DNA of 64,000 bases. Source: Paenibacillus sp. URB8-2. GTDB taxonomy: Bacteria > Bacillota > Bacilli > Paenibacillales > Paenibacillaceae. The position numbers and the translations under genes are program-made. Below, piece by piece: positions 43,728 to 53,207 of the stretch; position 1 is the first letter of the stretch, and every line of letters starts with the position of its first letter. The notes under the pieces are model-generated. The model was not told the origin of the DNA and ran no database searches. It saw only the letters and a list, made by a program, of their open reading frames with translations. Where the stretch lies: NCBI RefSeq assembly GCF_013393385.1, contig NZ_AP023239.1, positions 2,480,001-2,544,000 on the forward strand, in the 5' to 3' direction.

Positions 43728-44705
43728 ATGTCAAAATCCCGTGTCTATGTTACATATCCGCTGGGGGACAATATTCTGGCTCTGCTTCGCGAACGATACG
43801 AAGTGGTGATGAATCCCGAGGAGCGAAGCCTAAGCCCGGAAGAGCTGATTGAAAATGCCCGGGGCTTCGACGCCGTGCTGACCGTGTCGGTAGGAGTCAA
43901 TGAGGAGGTGGCCCGTGCGCTTGCTTCGAGTTGCAAAATCTTTGCCAACTACGGTGTCGGCTACAACAATATTGATGTCGAGGCCGCGACAAAACACGGC
44001 ATTTATGTCAGCAATACTCCCGACGTTCTGACGGATGCCACCGCCGACTTTGCCTTTGCCCTGCTGCTGTCCGCTGCACGGCGGGTTGTGGAATGTGACT
44101 CGTATGTGCGGGCCGGCAAGAAGAACTGGGGCCCGATGAATTTGATCGGTACCCAGGTCAGCGGCAAGACCATCGGGATATTGGGCGGCGGCCGAATCGG
44201 CAAGGCCGTGGCGAAGCGCGCCCAAGGCTTCAATATGCGGATTTTGTACACCGATCAGCGGCCGAATCCCGATTTTGAGGCGGAGACGGGCGGGATTTTC
44301 GCAGAAAAGAACACCCTGCTGAGCGAATCGGATTTCGTGGCCGTTCATGTGCCTCTGCTGCCTTCCACCCGACATCTGATCGGAGCGGAAGAGCTGGGCC
44401 TCATGAAATCCAGCGCCATCCTGATCAACGATTCGCGGGGACCTATCATCGACGAGCAGGCGCTGGTGACCGCTCTTCGCGAGGGCGTCATTGCCGGAGC
44501 GGGCCTTGACGTGTTCGAATTTGAACCGGAGCTTGCGCCGGGACTGGCCGAGCTTCCGAATGTAGTGCTGGCTCCCCATGTGGCCAGCTCCACCACGGAG
44601 GCCAGGGTGGCTATGGGCGAGCTGTGCGCCCGGAACATCTTCGCGGTGCTTGGCGGCGGGACGCCGGTCACCTGCGTCAATCCGGAAGTTGGCGTGAAGG
44701 CCTAA
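43728..44705 (+). CDS. D-isomer-specific 2-hydroxyacid dehydrogenase (2-ketogluconate/glyoxylate reductase-like)
   Basis: A 325-residue NAD(P)-dependent enzyme: Rossmann motif GILGGGRIGKAVAKRAQG (near 148-165), catalytic Arg in NDSRGPIIDE and His in LAPHVASSTTEAR. The ATG at 43728 follows AAAGGAGTCG; longer in-frame starts overlap the SDR gene and are rejected. In pathways with gluconate as endpoint this would reduce 2-ketogluconate. Confidence 0.82.
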   Translation: MSKSRVYVTYPLGDNILALLRERYEVVMNPEERSLSPEELIENARGFDAVLTVSVGVNEEVARALASSCKIFANYGVGYNNIDVEAATKHGIYVSNTPDVLTDATADFAFALLLSAARRVVECDSYVRAGKKNWGPMNLIGTQVSGKTIGILGGGRIGKAVAKRAQGFNMRILYTDQRPNPDFEAETGGIFAEKNTLLSESDFVAVHVPLLPSTRHLIGAEELGLMKSSAILINDSRGPIIDEQALVTALREGVIAGAGLDVFEFEPELAPGLAELPNVVLAPHVASSTTEARVAMGELCARNIFAVLGGGTPVTCVNPEVGVKA

Positions 44706-44823
44706 GCAGGCCTGTGCCTTGCATTGACGGAGTCTTCTCCGGCTGGCCGCCAGGGAAGACTTCCGTTATGCCGGAGTGTATATGTCCAAGTGTGCCACTA
44801 ATAAACAGGGGGCTGGAGAGCGA

Positions 44824-46224
44824 ATGAGCAAGCAGCAAGTAGGAGTTGTCGGATTGGCCGTCATGGGCAAGAATTTGGCCTTGAATATAGCCGAACACGG
44901 TTATTCCGTGGCCGTATACAATCGGTCGAAGGAGAAGACGGAGCATCTGCTGGCAGAGGCCGGGGAGAAGAAGATCAAGGGCGCTTACACCATGCAGGAT
45001 TTGGCAGAGATGCTGGAGCGGCCCCGGAAAATTCTGCTGATGGTGAAGGCGGGTCAGCCAGTAGACGAGGCAATCGCGCAGCTGCTGCCTTATCTGGAAC
45101 GCGGGGATGTGCTGGTTGACGGCGGCAATTCCTTTTATAAGGATACGGTCCGCAGAAGCCGCGAGCTGGAAGAGCGGGGTATTCATTTTGTCGGAACAGG
45201 TATTTCTGGAGGGGAAGAGGGCGCGCTTAAAGGGCCTTCCATTATGCCGGGCGGCAATTATGAAGCCTATCAGCTCATTGCGCCCATATTGAACGACATC
45301 TCGGCGAAGGTCGACGGAGAACCCTGCTGCACCTACACAGGCAGCGACGGGGCCGGACATTTTGTCAAAATGGTTCACAACGGGATTGAATATGCCGACA
45401 TGCAGTTAATCGGCGAAGCTTATGTGGTGATGCAGCGGCTGCTGCATCTGTCACCGCCCGAAATCCGGCAAGCGTTCGCACAGTGGAATGAAGGGGAACT
45501 GAACAGTTACCTGATTGAGATTACGGCCGACATCTTCGGGAAGATCGACTCCGACACGGGGCAATACCTGGTGGATGTGATTCTCGATTCCGCCGGGCAA
45601 AAGGGCACGGGGAAATGGACCAGCCAGAACGCGCTCGATATCCAGGTTCCTGTTCCGACCATTACTGCCGCTGTGTTCGAACGTAATCTGTCCGCTTTAA
45701 AAGAAGAGCGCGTCACAGCCGGCACAGCTTTTCGCGATCCGGCTCCGAAAGAAGCCGAAATCCCCGCCGATTTCATCGAGTCGATCAGAAGGGCTCTATA
45801 CGTCAGCAAAATCTGCGCCTACGCTCAAGGCTTCAGCCTGCTCGCGAAAGCGTCGAAGGAATATGGCTGGAATCTGGACCTTGGCAGTATTGCCATGATA
45901 TTCCGGGGCGGCTGCATTATCCGGGCGCAGTTCCTGAATAAAATCAAGCAGGCCTTTGACCATAATCCCGATTTAACCAATTTGCTATTGGATGATTATT
46001 TTCAGCATATTATCGAGCAGTACCAGCAGGATTGGCGGGATACCGTGATCGCCGCCGTCGGCCGGGGAATTTCGGTTCCGGCGTTCGCCAGCGCCATCTC
46101 CTATTTTGACAGCTACCGGACCGAAAGGCTGCCGGCGAATCTGCTTCAGGCCCAGCGGGATTACTTCGGCGCGCACACGTATGAGAGAACGGACAAAGAG
46201 GGCGTCTTCCATACCGAATGGTAG
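44824..46224 (+). CDS. gndA: 6-phosphogluconate dehydrogenase (decarboxylating)
   Basis: A 466-residue enzyme making ribulose-5-phosphate, CO2 and NAD(P)H. The coenzyme site [18 protein letters not shown] and the substrate motifs [30 protein letters not shown] and [11 protein letters not shown] are all present. It ends the operon before a strong terminator. Presence here suggests that the imported sugar acid enters as 6-phosphogluconate, but no gluconate kinase is in the operon, so a kinase elsewhere is required. Confidence 0.93.
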   Translation: MSKQQVGVVGLAVMGKNLALNIAEHGYSVAVYNRSKEKTEHLLAEAGEKKIKGAYTMQDLAEMLERPRKILLMVKAGQPVDEAIAQLLPYLERGDVLVDGGNSFYKDTVRRSRELEERGIHFVGTGISGGEEGALKGPSIMPGGNYEAYQLIAPILNDISAKVDGEPCCTYTGSDGAGHFVKMVHNGIEYADMQLIGEAYVVMQRLLHLSPPEIRQAFAQWNEGELNSYLIEITADIFGKIDSDTGQYLVDVILDSAGQKGTGKWTSQNALDIQVPVPTITAAVFERNLSALKEERVTAGTAFRDPAPKEAEIPADFIESIRRALYVSKICAYAQGFSLLAKASKEYGWNLDLGSIAMIFRGGCIIRAQFLNKIKQAFDHNPDLTNLLLDDYFQHIIEQYQQDWRDTVIAAVGRGISVPAFASAISYFDSYRTERLPANLLQAQRDYFGAHTYERTDKEGVFHTEW

Positions 46225-46243
46225 ATTAGCCGCTACTTCAGGC

Positions 46244-46274
46244 AAAGCCATCCCAACCCGGGATGGCTTTTTTG
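46244..46274 (+). terminator. Terminator of the sugar-acid operon
   Basis: AAAGCCATCCC and GGGATGGCTTT form an 11-bp perfect stem, continuing into a T-run. Confidence 0.95.
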
Positions 46275-46419
46275 TTATGACTTATTGATTGCAGCCTAAG
46301 GTTAAACGATAATGAGAAGGCCGCTGAATGCCGGCGGAGTCGACATATTTTCCACATAATCTCCATTTATAATGAATTTGTACCAATCCATATTATAATA
46401 ATGACGGGAGAGATGAAGG

Positions 46420-46641
46420 ATGAATTGGTCTTCGCTGCTGGTGCTGGTATGCCCGCTGATGATGGTTGTTATGATGCTCGGGATGAAGGGATCGCACGGA
46501 CACGGACATGGCAAAAAGGGTTCGCACGACGTTTCCGCATCCGATTCCGGCGTTAGGCAGGAGCTTGACGAGCTGAAATCGCAAAATGAGCAAATGAAGC
46601 GGGAGCTTGAAGCTTTAAGGGGTTATCAAAATGCGGAATAG
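46420..46641 (+). CDS. Small membrane protein with His-rich linker (DUF2933-like)
   Basis: A 73-residue protein. Residues 3-22 form one membrane helix (WSSLLVLVCPLMMVVMMLG), followed by GSHGHGHGKKGSHD and a C-terminal coiled coil (LDELKSQNEQMKRELEAL). It resembles short DUF2933-type proteins found near metal-responsive two-component systems. It directly precedes a response-regulator gene. Metal binding by the His cluster is inference. Confidence 0.7.
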   Translation: MNWSSLLVLVCPLMMVVMMLGMKGSHGHGHGKKGSHDVSASDSGVRQELDELKSQNEQMKRELEALRGYQNAE

Positions 46642-46685
46642 TACGGAATTTGCAGCATAGGCAACCGTGAAAAAAGAAGGTGACG

Positions 46686-47396
46686 ATGATGGCGCAGCTC
46701 CGTGCGCTTGTTGTGGATGATGAATGGAATATGCGCAATCTGCTGCGCATTTATCTGGCGAAGGAAGGCTTTCGGGTCAGCGAAGCATCGACGGGACGGG
46801 AAGCGCTGTCCATAATGGATAAAGAACCGTTCGATATCGTGCTGCTCGATGTAATGATGCCCGACATGGATGGCTGGCAGGTATGCCAGGCTGTCAGGGA
46901 AAAGAACAGCGTGCCGATTCTCATGCTGACCGCCCGTTCCGAGACAAAGGATAAAATCCGGGGCCTTGAGATCGGGGCGGACGATTATCTGACCAAACCG
47001 TTTGAACCGGAGGAACTGGTGGCCCGGATGCATTCACTGATTCGCAGGGCGTCCCTGGCTCAGTCAGCGGTTCCGAGGGAGCATGTGCTGAGGTTTCAGG
47101 GGCTGGTCATCCGTCCGGATGCCCGCGAGGTGTCCGTGATGGATAACGGGGTCGACCTGACGCCGAAAGAATTCGATCTGCTGGCTGTTCTGTCCGGGAA
47201 TCTGCAGCGCGCCTTCAGCCGGGATGAGCTGGTGGAACGATTGTGGGGAATGGATTTCGAGGGTGAGTCTCGGGTTGTGGATACCCATATCAAAAATATC
47301 CGCGAAAAACTGCAAAAAGCCGGCCTTGGCTACAATCCGGTTCAGACCGTATGGGGAGTGGGTTATAAATTTCAGGTGCCCGGTGAAATCCAATGA
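46686..47396 (+). CDS. OmpR-family response regulator
   Basis: A 236-residue regulator: receiver domain with phospho-Asp in IVLLDVMMPDMDGWQ (near residue 53) and a winged-helix output domain (TPKEFDLLAVLSGNLQRAFS; VDTHIKNIREKL). Overlaps the kinase gene by 4 bases. AAGAAGGTG precedes the start; the ATG 3 bases later is also possible. The signal is unknown; the His-rich neighbour hints at a metal or envelope signal. Confidence 0.9.
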   Translation: MMAQLRALVVDDEWNMRNLLRIYLAKEGFRVSEASTGREALSIMDKEPFDIVLLDVMMPDMDGWQVCQAVREKNSVPILMLTARSETKDKIRGLEIGADDYLTKPFEPEELVARMHSLIRRASLAQSAVPREHVLRFQGLVIRPDAREVSVMDNGVDLTPKEFDLLAVLSGNLQRAFSRDELVERLWGMDFEGESRVVDTHIKNIREKLQKAGLGYNPVQTVWGVGYKFQVPGEIQ

Positions 47397-48802
47397 AGAA
47401 CAATAGGATCGGCCTGAAGCTCGGCCTTGTCATTTCCGGCCTGTTTCTCGTCGTGCTGCTGTTTCTGGGCGTGGCTGTCGACCGGATGTTCACCAGCTTT
47501 TATTATGCCAATATGCGGACGGAAACGGAGGAGCTGGCCTCCCATTTTAGCGTTATGGCCGAGTCTTCGGAGGGCGATACCGGCGGTATGATGGGGACGT
47601 TTGCCGAATTTTCGGGCGTAGGCATCTATAATGTGCACCGGGACGGAAACGTCATGATGCACTCGGGCGTTCAAGCGCCCGGGTGTCTGTCTTTTATCCG
47701 GACTTCGGATGTGAACGCGATTTTTTTGGGAAAAAAGGTAAGTTATCTTTATGAAGACCCGGCGGGCGGGCGTTATTTCGTTTCGGGCGAACCGGTAGTA
47801 AAGGAAGGAAAGGTCGTCTCCGCTCTGTATATTATGGCCTCTACCGAAAGGATGGACCAGTCGCTGGCCGGAGTGCGAAAATTGCTGATTCTCTCCGGCA
47901 TTGGAGCGTTTTTGCTCGCATTGGGGAGTACATGGATTATTGCCCAGTTCCTGTCCCGTCCGCTGCTGCAGATGCAGAAGGCTACCCGGAAGATTGCCGC
48001 CGGAGAGCTGGAGACGAGAGTGGATATCGGGAGCAAGGATGAAATGGGCGCGCTTGCCGGGGCGATTAACGATTTGGCGGTCGATCTTCAGCGTTACCGG
48101 GATTCGCGGCAGGAGTTTTTTGCCAATATCTCGCATGAGCTTCGGACGCCGATTACCTACCTTGAGGGGTATGCGAACGTGGTCAAAGAGCGGCTGTACG
48201 AGACGGAAGAGGAAAAAGACCGGTATCTTGACATCATCTACATGGAAGCGCGGCGGATTCAGCATCTTGTGGACGATCTGTTCGAGCTGGCCAAGATGGA
48301 GGAAGGCAAGATTAGCCTTGCTCCGGAATGGGTCGATTTGGCGGAACTTACGGAGCAGGCGGTCGAGAAGACGAAGCTTAAAGCCGGGGACAAAAACCTG
48401 GAGCTTAAATATACAGTACAAGGAACGCCGGAACGAATGTATACGGACGGTGCCCGGATGGAGCAAATTATGCTGAATCTGCTGGAAAATGCAATCCGGT
48501 ACACCGAGCGGGGAATGGTCAATGTCCGTTTGTCGTTTCAGCCGGGGGTGGTGAAGCTTGCCGTAGAGGATACGGGAATCGGAATCCCGGCGGACGAACT
48601 CCCTTTTATATTCGAACGATTTTACCGGGTAGAGAAATCCCGATCCCGAAGTCATGGGGGCACAGGCCTTGGGCTGTCGATCGTTTCCAAGCTGACAGGA
48701 CTGCTGGGAGGAAAAATAACGGTCGCCAGCAGACCAGGGGAAGGAACCTGTTTCGAGCTTTATTTTGAGCTGGAGAGTGAGCCGCGGGAGGGACGTTTAT
48801 GA
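47393..48802 (+). CDS. Sensor histidine kinase
   Basis: A 469-residue membrane kinase: helices at about 9-30 and 165-185 flank an extracellular sensor domain with Met/Gly-rich GDTGGMMGTFAEFSG; then HAMP, HisKA with phospho-His in FFANISHELRTPITYLEGY, and HATPase motifs (NLLENAIRYTE, DTGIGIPADELPFIFERFYR, GGTGLGLSIV). It pairs with the preceding regulator. The start overlaps the regulator stop. Confidence 0.9.
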   Translation: MKNNRIGLKLGLVISGLFLVVLLFLGVAVDRMFTSFYYANMRTETEELASHFSVMAESSEGDTGGMMGTFAEFSGVGIYNVHRDGNVMMHSGVQAPGCLSFIRTSDVNAIFLGKKVSYLYEDPAGGRYFVSGEPVVKEGKVVSALYIMASTERMDQSLAGVRKLLILSGIGAFLLALGSTWIIAQFLSRPLLQMQKATRKIAAGELETRVDIGSKDEMGALAGAINDLAVDLQRYRDSRQEFFANISHELRTPITYLEGYANVVKERLYETEEEKDRYLDIIYMEARRIQHLVDDLFELAKMEEGKISLAPEWVDLAELTEQAVEKTKLKAGDKNLELKYTVQGTPERMYTDGARMEQIMLNLLENAIRYTERGMVNVRLSFQPGVVKLAVEDTGIGIPADELPFIFERFYRVEKSRSRSHGGTGLGLSIVSKLTGLLGGKITVASRPGEGTCFELYFELESEPREGRL

Positions 48803-48999
48803 AGAAAATCGAATGGCTGATCGCGGTTCTGCTGATCGGAATGGGTGTGATGTGCATGAGCGTCTCGGCGCTCTCTTTCCGCAGCATGCCCCTTATGCAT
48901 TTCGGGGAGGGGATGATGCGGGTGTTCGCCTGCATCGGGATGCTGGCTGTCGTTGTTCTGCTGTTGCTGGGCTGGTTGGCGTTTAGGAAGAGGCGCTGA
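48799..48999 (+). CDS. Small two-helix membrane protein
   Basis: A 66-residue protein with two membrane segments (WLIAVLLIGMGVMCMSVSAL and FACIGMLAVVVLLLLGWLAF) and a basic C-terminus. Translationally coupled to the kinase gene (4-base overlap). I know no function; a modulator of the kinase is a guess. Confidence 0.7.
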   Translation: MKKIEWLIAVLLIGMGVMCMSVSALSFRSMPLMHFGEGMMRVFACIGMLAVVVLLLLGWLAFRKRR

Positions 49000-49043
49000 A
49001 ATGAGCTGGAAAAAGGTCAAATAGAAAGGGGGGGGACCCGGCG

Positions 49044-49757
49044 ATGGCCTGGTCTTTTTACCCTCTGGGGGACTCGGCGGTGCTGGTCGAATTCGGCTCT
49101 GGCATTAGCGAGAAGATTCATCAGGAAATAAGAGCGGCTGTCCGCGGGATTGAAAGCCGTCCTTTCCCCGGTTTTGTCGAATGTGTTCCTGCTTTTACCA
49201 CGCTATGTGTATATTATGATTTGATGGGTCTTCGCCTTCCGGATCGGAAAATGACGGCGTTTGAGCATGTGTGTTCTCTCCTGCGGGACATGGAGAAATC
49301 AGCTGCGGAGGACAAAGAGGTCTTAAGCGCGAAGGTCATTGACATTCCCGTCTGCTATGGCGGAGAATTCGGCCCGGACCTTGGGCTTGTGGCGGAATTG
49401 AACGGGTTATCCGAGGAGGAGGTCGTTTCGATTCATGCCGGAGAACAATATCTTGTATATGCCATCGGCTTTGCGCCGGGTTTTCCTTACTTAGGTGGAA
49501 TGCCGGGTACCATTGCGGCGCCGCGCAAAAAGACGCCCAGGCTTCGGATTCCTGCCGGTTCGGTTGGCATTGCCGGTACCCAAACCGGCATTTATCCTAT
49601 AGAGACGCCGGGAGGCTGGCAGATTATCGGCAGAACGCCGCTTGCATTGTTTCGGCCGGATCAATCGCCGCCGACCCTGCTTCAGGGAGGAGACTATATC
49701 CGGTTTCGTCCGATCGGACTGGAAGAATACTGGAGACTGCGGGGGATTCAGCCGTGA
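49044..49757 (+). CDS. pxpB: 5-oxoprolinase subunit PxpB (KipI family)
   Basis: A 237-residue protein with the CT_C_D domain: YPLGDSAVLVEFGSGISEKI, then YAIGFAPGFPYLGGMPGTIA and RLRIPAGSVGIAGTQTGIYP. With PxpC and PxpA it forms the ATP-dependent prokaryotic 5-oxoprolinase, which opens pyroglutamate to glutamate. Relatives in Bacillus (KipI) were first known as kinase inhibitors. Overlaps pxpC by 4 bases. Confidence 0.9.
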   Translation: MAWSFYPLGDSAVLVEFGSGISEKIHQEIRAAVRGIESRPFPGFVECVPAFTTLCVYYDLMGLRLPDRKMTAFEHVCSLLRDMEKSAAEDKEVLSAKVIDIPVCYGGEFGPDLGLVAELNGLSEEEVVSIHAGEQYLVYAIGFAPGFPYLGGMPGTIAAPRKKTPRLRIPAGSVGIAGTQTGIYPIETPGGWQIIGRTPLALFRPDQSPPTLLQGGDYIRFRPIGLEEYWRLRGIQP

Positions 49758-50752
49758 GCATTACAATACATAAACCGGGCCTGCTTGCGACGGTTCAGGA
49801 TCTTGGCAGAACAGGCTATGGAAAATATGGCATTATCGTTTCCGGAGCGATGGACCGTTTTGCCCATCGCACGGCGAACTGGCTTGCGGGGAACGACGAC
49901 GGAGCGGCGGCGCTGGAGATAACCCTTTCGGGCTTCGCCGCGGAGTTCGAGCAGGATCACTGGGTTGCGATAACGGGAGGCAATATGACCCCCGTGATAG
50001 ACGGCAGGGCGGTGCCGATGTGGCGTCCCGTGTTCGTGCGGAAAGGAAGCAGGCTCGTTCTCAGGCAGCCGGTCTCCGGCTGCCGGGCGTATTTGGCGGT
50101 ATCCGGAGGAGTTGATGTCCCCGAGGTAATGGGCAGCCGCAGTACGTACTTGCGCGCGGGGATCGGCGGATTTGAGGGGCGGGCGTTAAGAGCGGGAGAT
50201 GAGCTGGCTGTAGGCCCTGCCCGGCACGGGGCCTCGCCGCCAGCAGGCGGCGGCTCCTTTTATGCGGTTCCCTGGGCCATTCCCTGGTCGCTCCTTCCGG
50301 CTTACAGCCAGAAACCGGCGATCCGGGTTATCCGTGGCCGTCAGTGGGACGACTTCACTCTTCGGAGCCGCCAAGCCTTTCTGCAATCCTCTTTCCATGT
50401 AACTCCCCAGTCGGACCGGATGGGCTATCGCTTGTCCGGGCCGTCCCTGGAGCTGGAATCGCCGCGCGAATATCTTTCCGAGGCCGTGGCGCTCGGGACG
50501 GTCCAGATTCCGGCGGACGGGCAGCCGATTGTGCTGATGGCCGACCGGCAGACGCTGGGCGGCTATCCGAAGATCGCACAGGTCATAAGCGCGGACCTGC
50601 CGGTGATGGCCCAGGCTGCGCCGGGAGGACATATCGCGTTTCGGGAGGTTTCGCCGGAGGAGGCCGAATCCCTGTTCATACGAGAAGAACGAAAGCTGAA
50701 GCGGCTGAAAACGATGATCAGGCTGAAGCTGAAGGAGGATAATCATGCTTGA
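49754..50752 (+). CDS. pxpC: 5-oxoprolinase subunit PxpC (KipA family)
   Basis: A 332-residue biotin-carboxylase-transferase-like (CT_A_B) protein: [33 protein letters not shown] and [20 protein letters not shown] are family features, with [15 protein letters not shown] later. GTG start coupled to pxpB, and the stop overlaps pxpA by 8 bases. The operon order pxpBCA is standard. Confidence 0.9.
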   Translation: MSITIHKPGLLATVQDLGRTGYGKYGIIVSGAMDRFAHRTANWLAGNDDGAAALEITLSGFAAEFEQDHWVAITGGNMTPVIDGRAVPMWRPVFVRKGSRLVLRQPVSGCRAYLAVSGGVDVPEVMGSRSTYLRAGIGGFEGRALRAGDELAVGPARHGASPPAGGGSFYAVPWAIPWSLLPAYSQKPAIRVIRGRQWDDFTLRSRQAFLQSSFHVTPQSDRMGYRLSGPSLELESPREYLSEAVALGTVQIPADGQPIVLMADRQTLGGYPKIAQVISADLPVMAQAAPGGHIAFREVSPEEAESLFIREERKLKRLKTMIRLKLKEDNHA

Positions 50753-51503
50753 AGTGGATTTGAACTGCGATATGGGGGAGAGCTTTGGCGCTTACACCAT
50801 CGGCGCGGACGCGGAATTGTTACAGGCAGTCACATCGGCGAATATCGCCTGCGGGTTCCATGCGGGCGATCCTGCCGTCATGAGAAAGTCTGTCCGGGCC
50901 GCGATCGCCGCCGGCGTGAGCGTCGGAGCGCATCCGGGCCTGTCGGATCTTGCGGGCTTCGGGAGAAGGAATATGGACATTTCTCCCGAAGAGGCGTTCG
51001 ATCTCGTGACGTACCAGATCGGCGCCTTGGACGCCTTCGTCCGGCAGGAGGGGGGCCGTCTCCGTCATGTGAAGCCCCATGGCGCTTTGTATAACATGGC
51101 CGCGGCATCACGTCCGCTTGCCGACGCCATCGCCGCGGCGGTTCGCCGGTTCGACCCGTCCCTGGTGCTGTACGGCCTTTCCGGAAGCCAGCTGCTTGCG
51201 GCCGGCCGTGAGGCGGGGCTGTCCACGGCAAGCGAAGTGTTCGCCGACCGGACCTATCAGCGGGACGGGTCACTGACGCCGCGGCGTCAGCCGGGCGCGG
51301 TGATTGCCGATATGGAGCAATCGGTCCGCCAGGTGATCCGCATGGTCAAGGAAGGGACGGTCTTGTCTTTGGACGGAGCGGAAGTCCCGCTTGAAGCGGA
51401 CACGGTCTGCATCCATGGTGACGGAGCCGGCGCAGCCATTTTTGCCGGAGAATTGCGCAACCGTCTGAAAGCGGAAGGGATCACGGTGAGGGCGATGCGG
51501 TAG
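50745..51503 (+). CDS. pxpA: 5-oxoprolinase subunit PxpA (LamB/YcsF family)
   Basis: A 252-residue LamB/YcsF protein: [53 protein letters not shown] and [12 protein letters not shown] carry the conserved Asp/His residues of the hydrolytic subunit. AAGGAGG precedes the start inside pxpC. It is convergent with the next gene, with directly adjoining stops. Confidence 0.92.
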   Translation: MLEVDLNCDMGESFGAYTIGADAELLQAVTSANIACGFHAGDPAVMRKSVRAAIAAGVSVGAHPGLSDLAGFGRRNMDISPEEAFDLVTYQIGALDAFVRQEGGRLRHVKPHGALYNMAAASRPLADAIAAAVRRFDPSLVLYGLSGSQLLAAGREAGLSTASEVFADRTYQRDGSLTPRRQPGAVIADMEQSVRQVIRMVKEGTVLSLDGAEVPLEADTVCIHGDGAGAAIFAGELRNRLKAEGITVRAMR

Positions 51504-52241
51504 CTAGTCCGACAGGATATGCCCCGGAGGGAGCAGTGTTCCTTCAAAGCCCGCCATATGGCGGGCTTTGAAGCCAATGGGCCGACTGCTGCCGGCGAGG
51601 ATCATATTTTTAAGAGCCGAAGCGCCTTCCGTGGGGAGAATGAACGCTTGGGTATGTGGAAATATCGACGCCAAAGTCGTGTGAACCGCCTGTATCAGCC
51701 GGTCATTTCCGCCTTTTCCGGTCAGATTCATCAGTATCATGCCATTGGAGTTCAGCTTGTCCCGGACTAAGCAGAAGAACTCCCTCGATATCAAATGCAG
51801 AGGCGTCCCTTTGTCGCTGAATGCGTCAAGAACGATATAATCGAAGGCTCCATCCCTCTCTTGTTCAAGCGTGCGGCGTCCGTCGCCGATCCTCACCGAA
51901 TCCCCGCTATATCCGAAATACGTTCGGCTGATTTCCGCGATCTGGCGGCTGATCTCCGCCGTTTTTATTTTTTTGCCGGAAAAATAGCCGGAAATCGTTC
52001 CGATCCCATGCCCGATGATGAACACGTCCTCGAATCCCGGGTTGTTCCACTCCATCAAATGAATGATCGCTCTCGGATACTCGAACACGATGCGCTCCGG
52101 ACGATCCAAATCCACTGCTCCCTGAACCGCTTCCTCCGAGAATTGCAGCACCCGGTAGCGCCCCTTCTCGCCATATAATACATCCGTTTCGTATACCTCA
52201 ATGTCATGACCGTCTTCATGCGTCTTATAGAGCTGCTTCAA
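51504..52241 (-). CDS. Spermidine synthase-like protein (class I methyltransferase fold)
   Basis: A 245-residue SpeE-like protein. A Rossmann core is visible in EDVFIIGHGIGTISGYFSG and DGAFDYIVLDAFSDKGTPLH. The usual polyamine-site GGGDG is replaced by GHGIG, so true spermidine synthase activity is doubtful and many such proteins are of unknown function. A 30-bp perfect palindrome lies inside its 3' end. It starts with AGATTGAAG upstream, a weak ribosome site. Confidence 0.7.
   Translation of the reverse strand: MKQLYKTHEDGHDIEVYETDVLYGEKGRYRVLQFSEEAVQGAVDLDRPERIVFEYPRAIIHLMEWNNPGFEDVFIIGHGIGTISGYFSGKKIKTAEISRQIAEISRTYFGYSGDSVRIGDGRRTLEQERDGAFDYIVLDAFSDKGTPLHLISREFFCLVRDKLNSNGMILMNLTGKGGNDRLIQAVHTTLASIFPHTQAFILPTEGASALKNMILAGSSRPIGFKARHMAGFEGTLLPPGHILSD
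51543..51572. repeat. 30-bp perfect palindrome inside a coding end
   Basis: The half TTCAAAGCCCGCCAT is followed directly by its exact complement. Both strands encode FKARHMAGFE in matching frames. There is no T-run on either side. Confidence 0.9.
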
Positions 52242-52461
52242 TCTTCCCTTCCCCTTGCCGTCCTTTTTCTATCATGATAAGGGATAACAGCCGCGAATCA
52301 TAGCCTTCAAATCATAACGCCGGGACATGCCGGGCGGGCAGGTACATATCCAAATCCGGTGAGGAGCCGGCCGCCAGCATTTAGCATGTTTGTAAAAGGC
52401 ATCATCGGGTAACTATAACTAAGGGTGAAAAAAAGTAAAATCTGTGAAGGAGGAGATAAGC

Positions 52462-52635
52462 ATGGCCGATCAAATCCAAAATGAAGCGGAAATCCGCAAT
52501 CGGGAAAATAAAGAAGGAGACTCGCTGGCCGAAATAAAGAAGATTCAAAACGGGGTAGATATCGAACCCGAAGCGGATGAGTGGGAAGCCAAACCGGCTC
52601 CAACTGCCCATCCCGACCCTGTGCCGAAAAAATAA
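52462..52635 (+). CDS. Small acidic hydrophilic protein
   Basis: 57 residues (MADQIQNEAEIRNRENKE at the start, Pro-rich end PTAHPDPVPKK), no Cys, no membrane segment, likely disordered. GAAGGAGGAG lies before the ATG. I do not recognise the family; its size and charge recall stationary-phase or spore-associated small proteins. Confidence 0.55.
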   Translation: MADQIQNEAEIRNRENKEGDSLAEIKKIQNGVDIEPEADEWEAKPAPTAHPDPVPKK

Positions 52636-52715
52636 GGCTTAATCGCAGAAATATAAGACCTAGGATAAGCGCGGAGCTTAAACTTTCTTATATTTTTAAG
52701 TATTTTTAAGGAAAA

Positions 52716-52747
52716 ACGGGCTTTCCTTCGGGAGAGCCTGTTTTTTT
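52716..52747 (+). terminator. Terminator after the small acidic protein
   Basis: ACGGGCTTTCC pairs with GGAGAGCCTGT around TTCG, then a T-run. Confidence 0.85.
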
Positions 52748-52857
52748 ACACCCGCACATCCTGTATACTTAAAGTACATACCGGCTTAACTAACCTGTTG
52801 TTTGGCGGCGCACTTCTTGATCTGTAATCCATTTTACCCTTGGAGAGGAAAATGCAA

Positions 52858-53043
52858 ATGCGTGATCGGAATCGAAACGCCCGTTATCGGCAGAAACGAC
52901 AGGATGCTCTTGCGGGAGCCGCCCTTGAGAAGAAGTACGGTTCGGACTTCGGGGTTCACAGCGACATGAAGCTGGAGAGCCTCAGAAAGCTGAATGACGG
53001 TCCGGCCCAGTCGCCGGCGCTTAAAGAGCAGTATCCCAAATAA
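52858..53043 (+). CDS. Small basic hypothetical protein
   Basis: 61 residues (MRDRNRNARYRQKRQDALAG then a hydrophilic tail DGPAQSPALKEQYPK). The ATG at 52858 is 9 bases after GGAGAGG. Strongly charged, no membrane part; function unknown. A terminator follows 32 bases later, supporting a real monocistronic gene. Confidence 0.55.
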   Translation: MRDRNRNARYRQKRQDALAGAALEKKYGSDFGVHSDMKLESLRKLNDGPAQSPALKEQYPK

Positions 53044-53074
53044 CGATTGCGGTGACAGCAGGCCGTATATTCCG

Positions 53075-53101
53075 GCATAACCTTAGGGTTATGCTTTTTT
53101 T
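53075..53101 (+). terminator. Terminator after the small basic protein
   Basis: GCATAACC-TTA-GGGTTATGC followed by seven T. Confidence 0.92.
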
Positions 53102-53207
53102 ATCGCCGTTCCAGTCATTTCGAATTTTAGAAAATCGGTTGTCGCCTCTCCGCGGATTGTGATATATTTATCGACAAATTCTGCAGGCTGAGAGGGAGTC
53201 GTACAGC

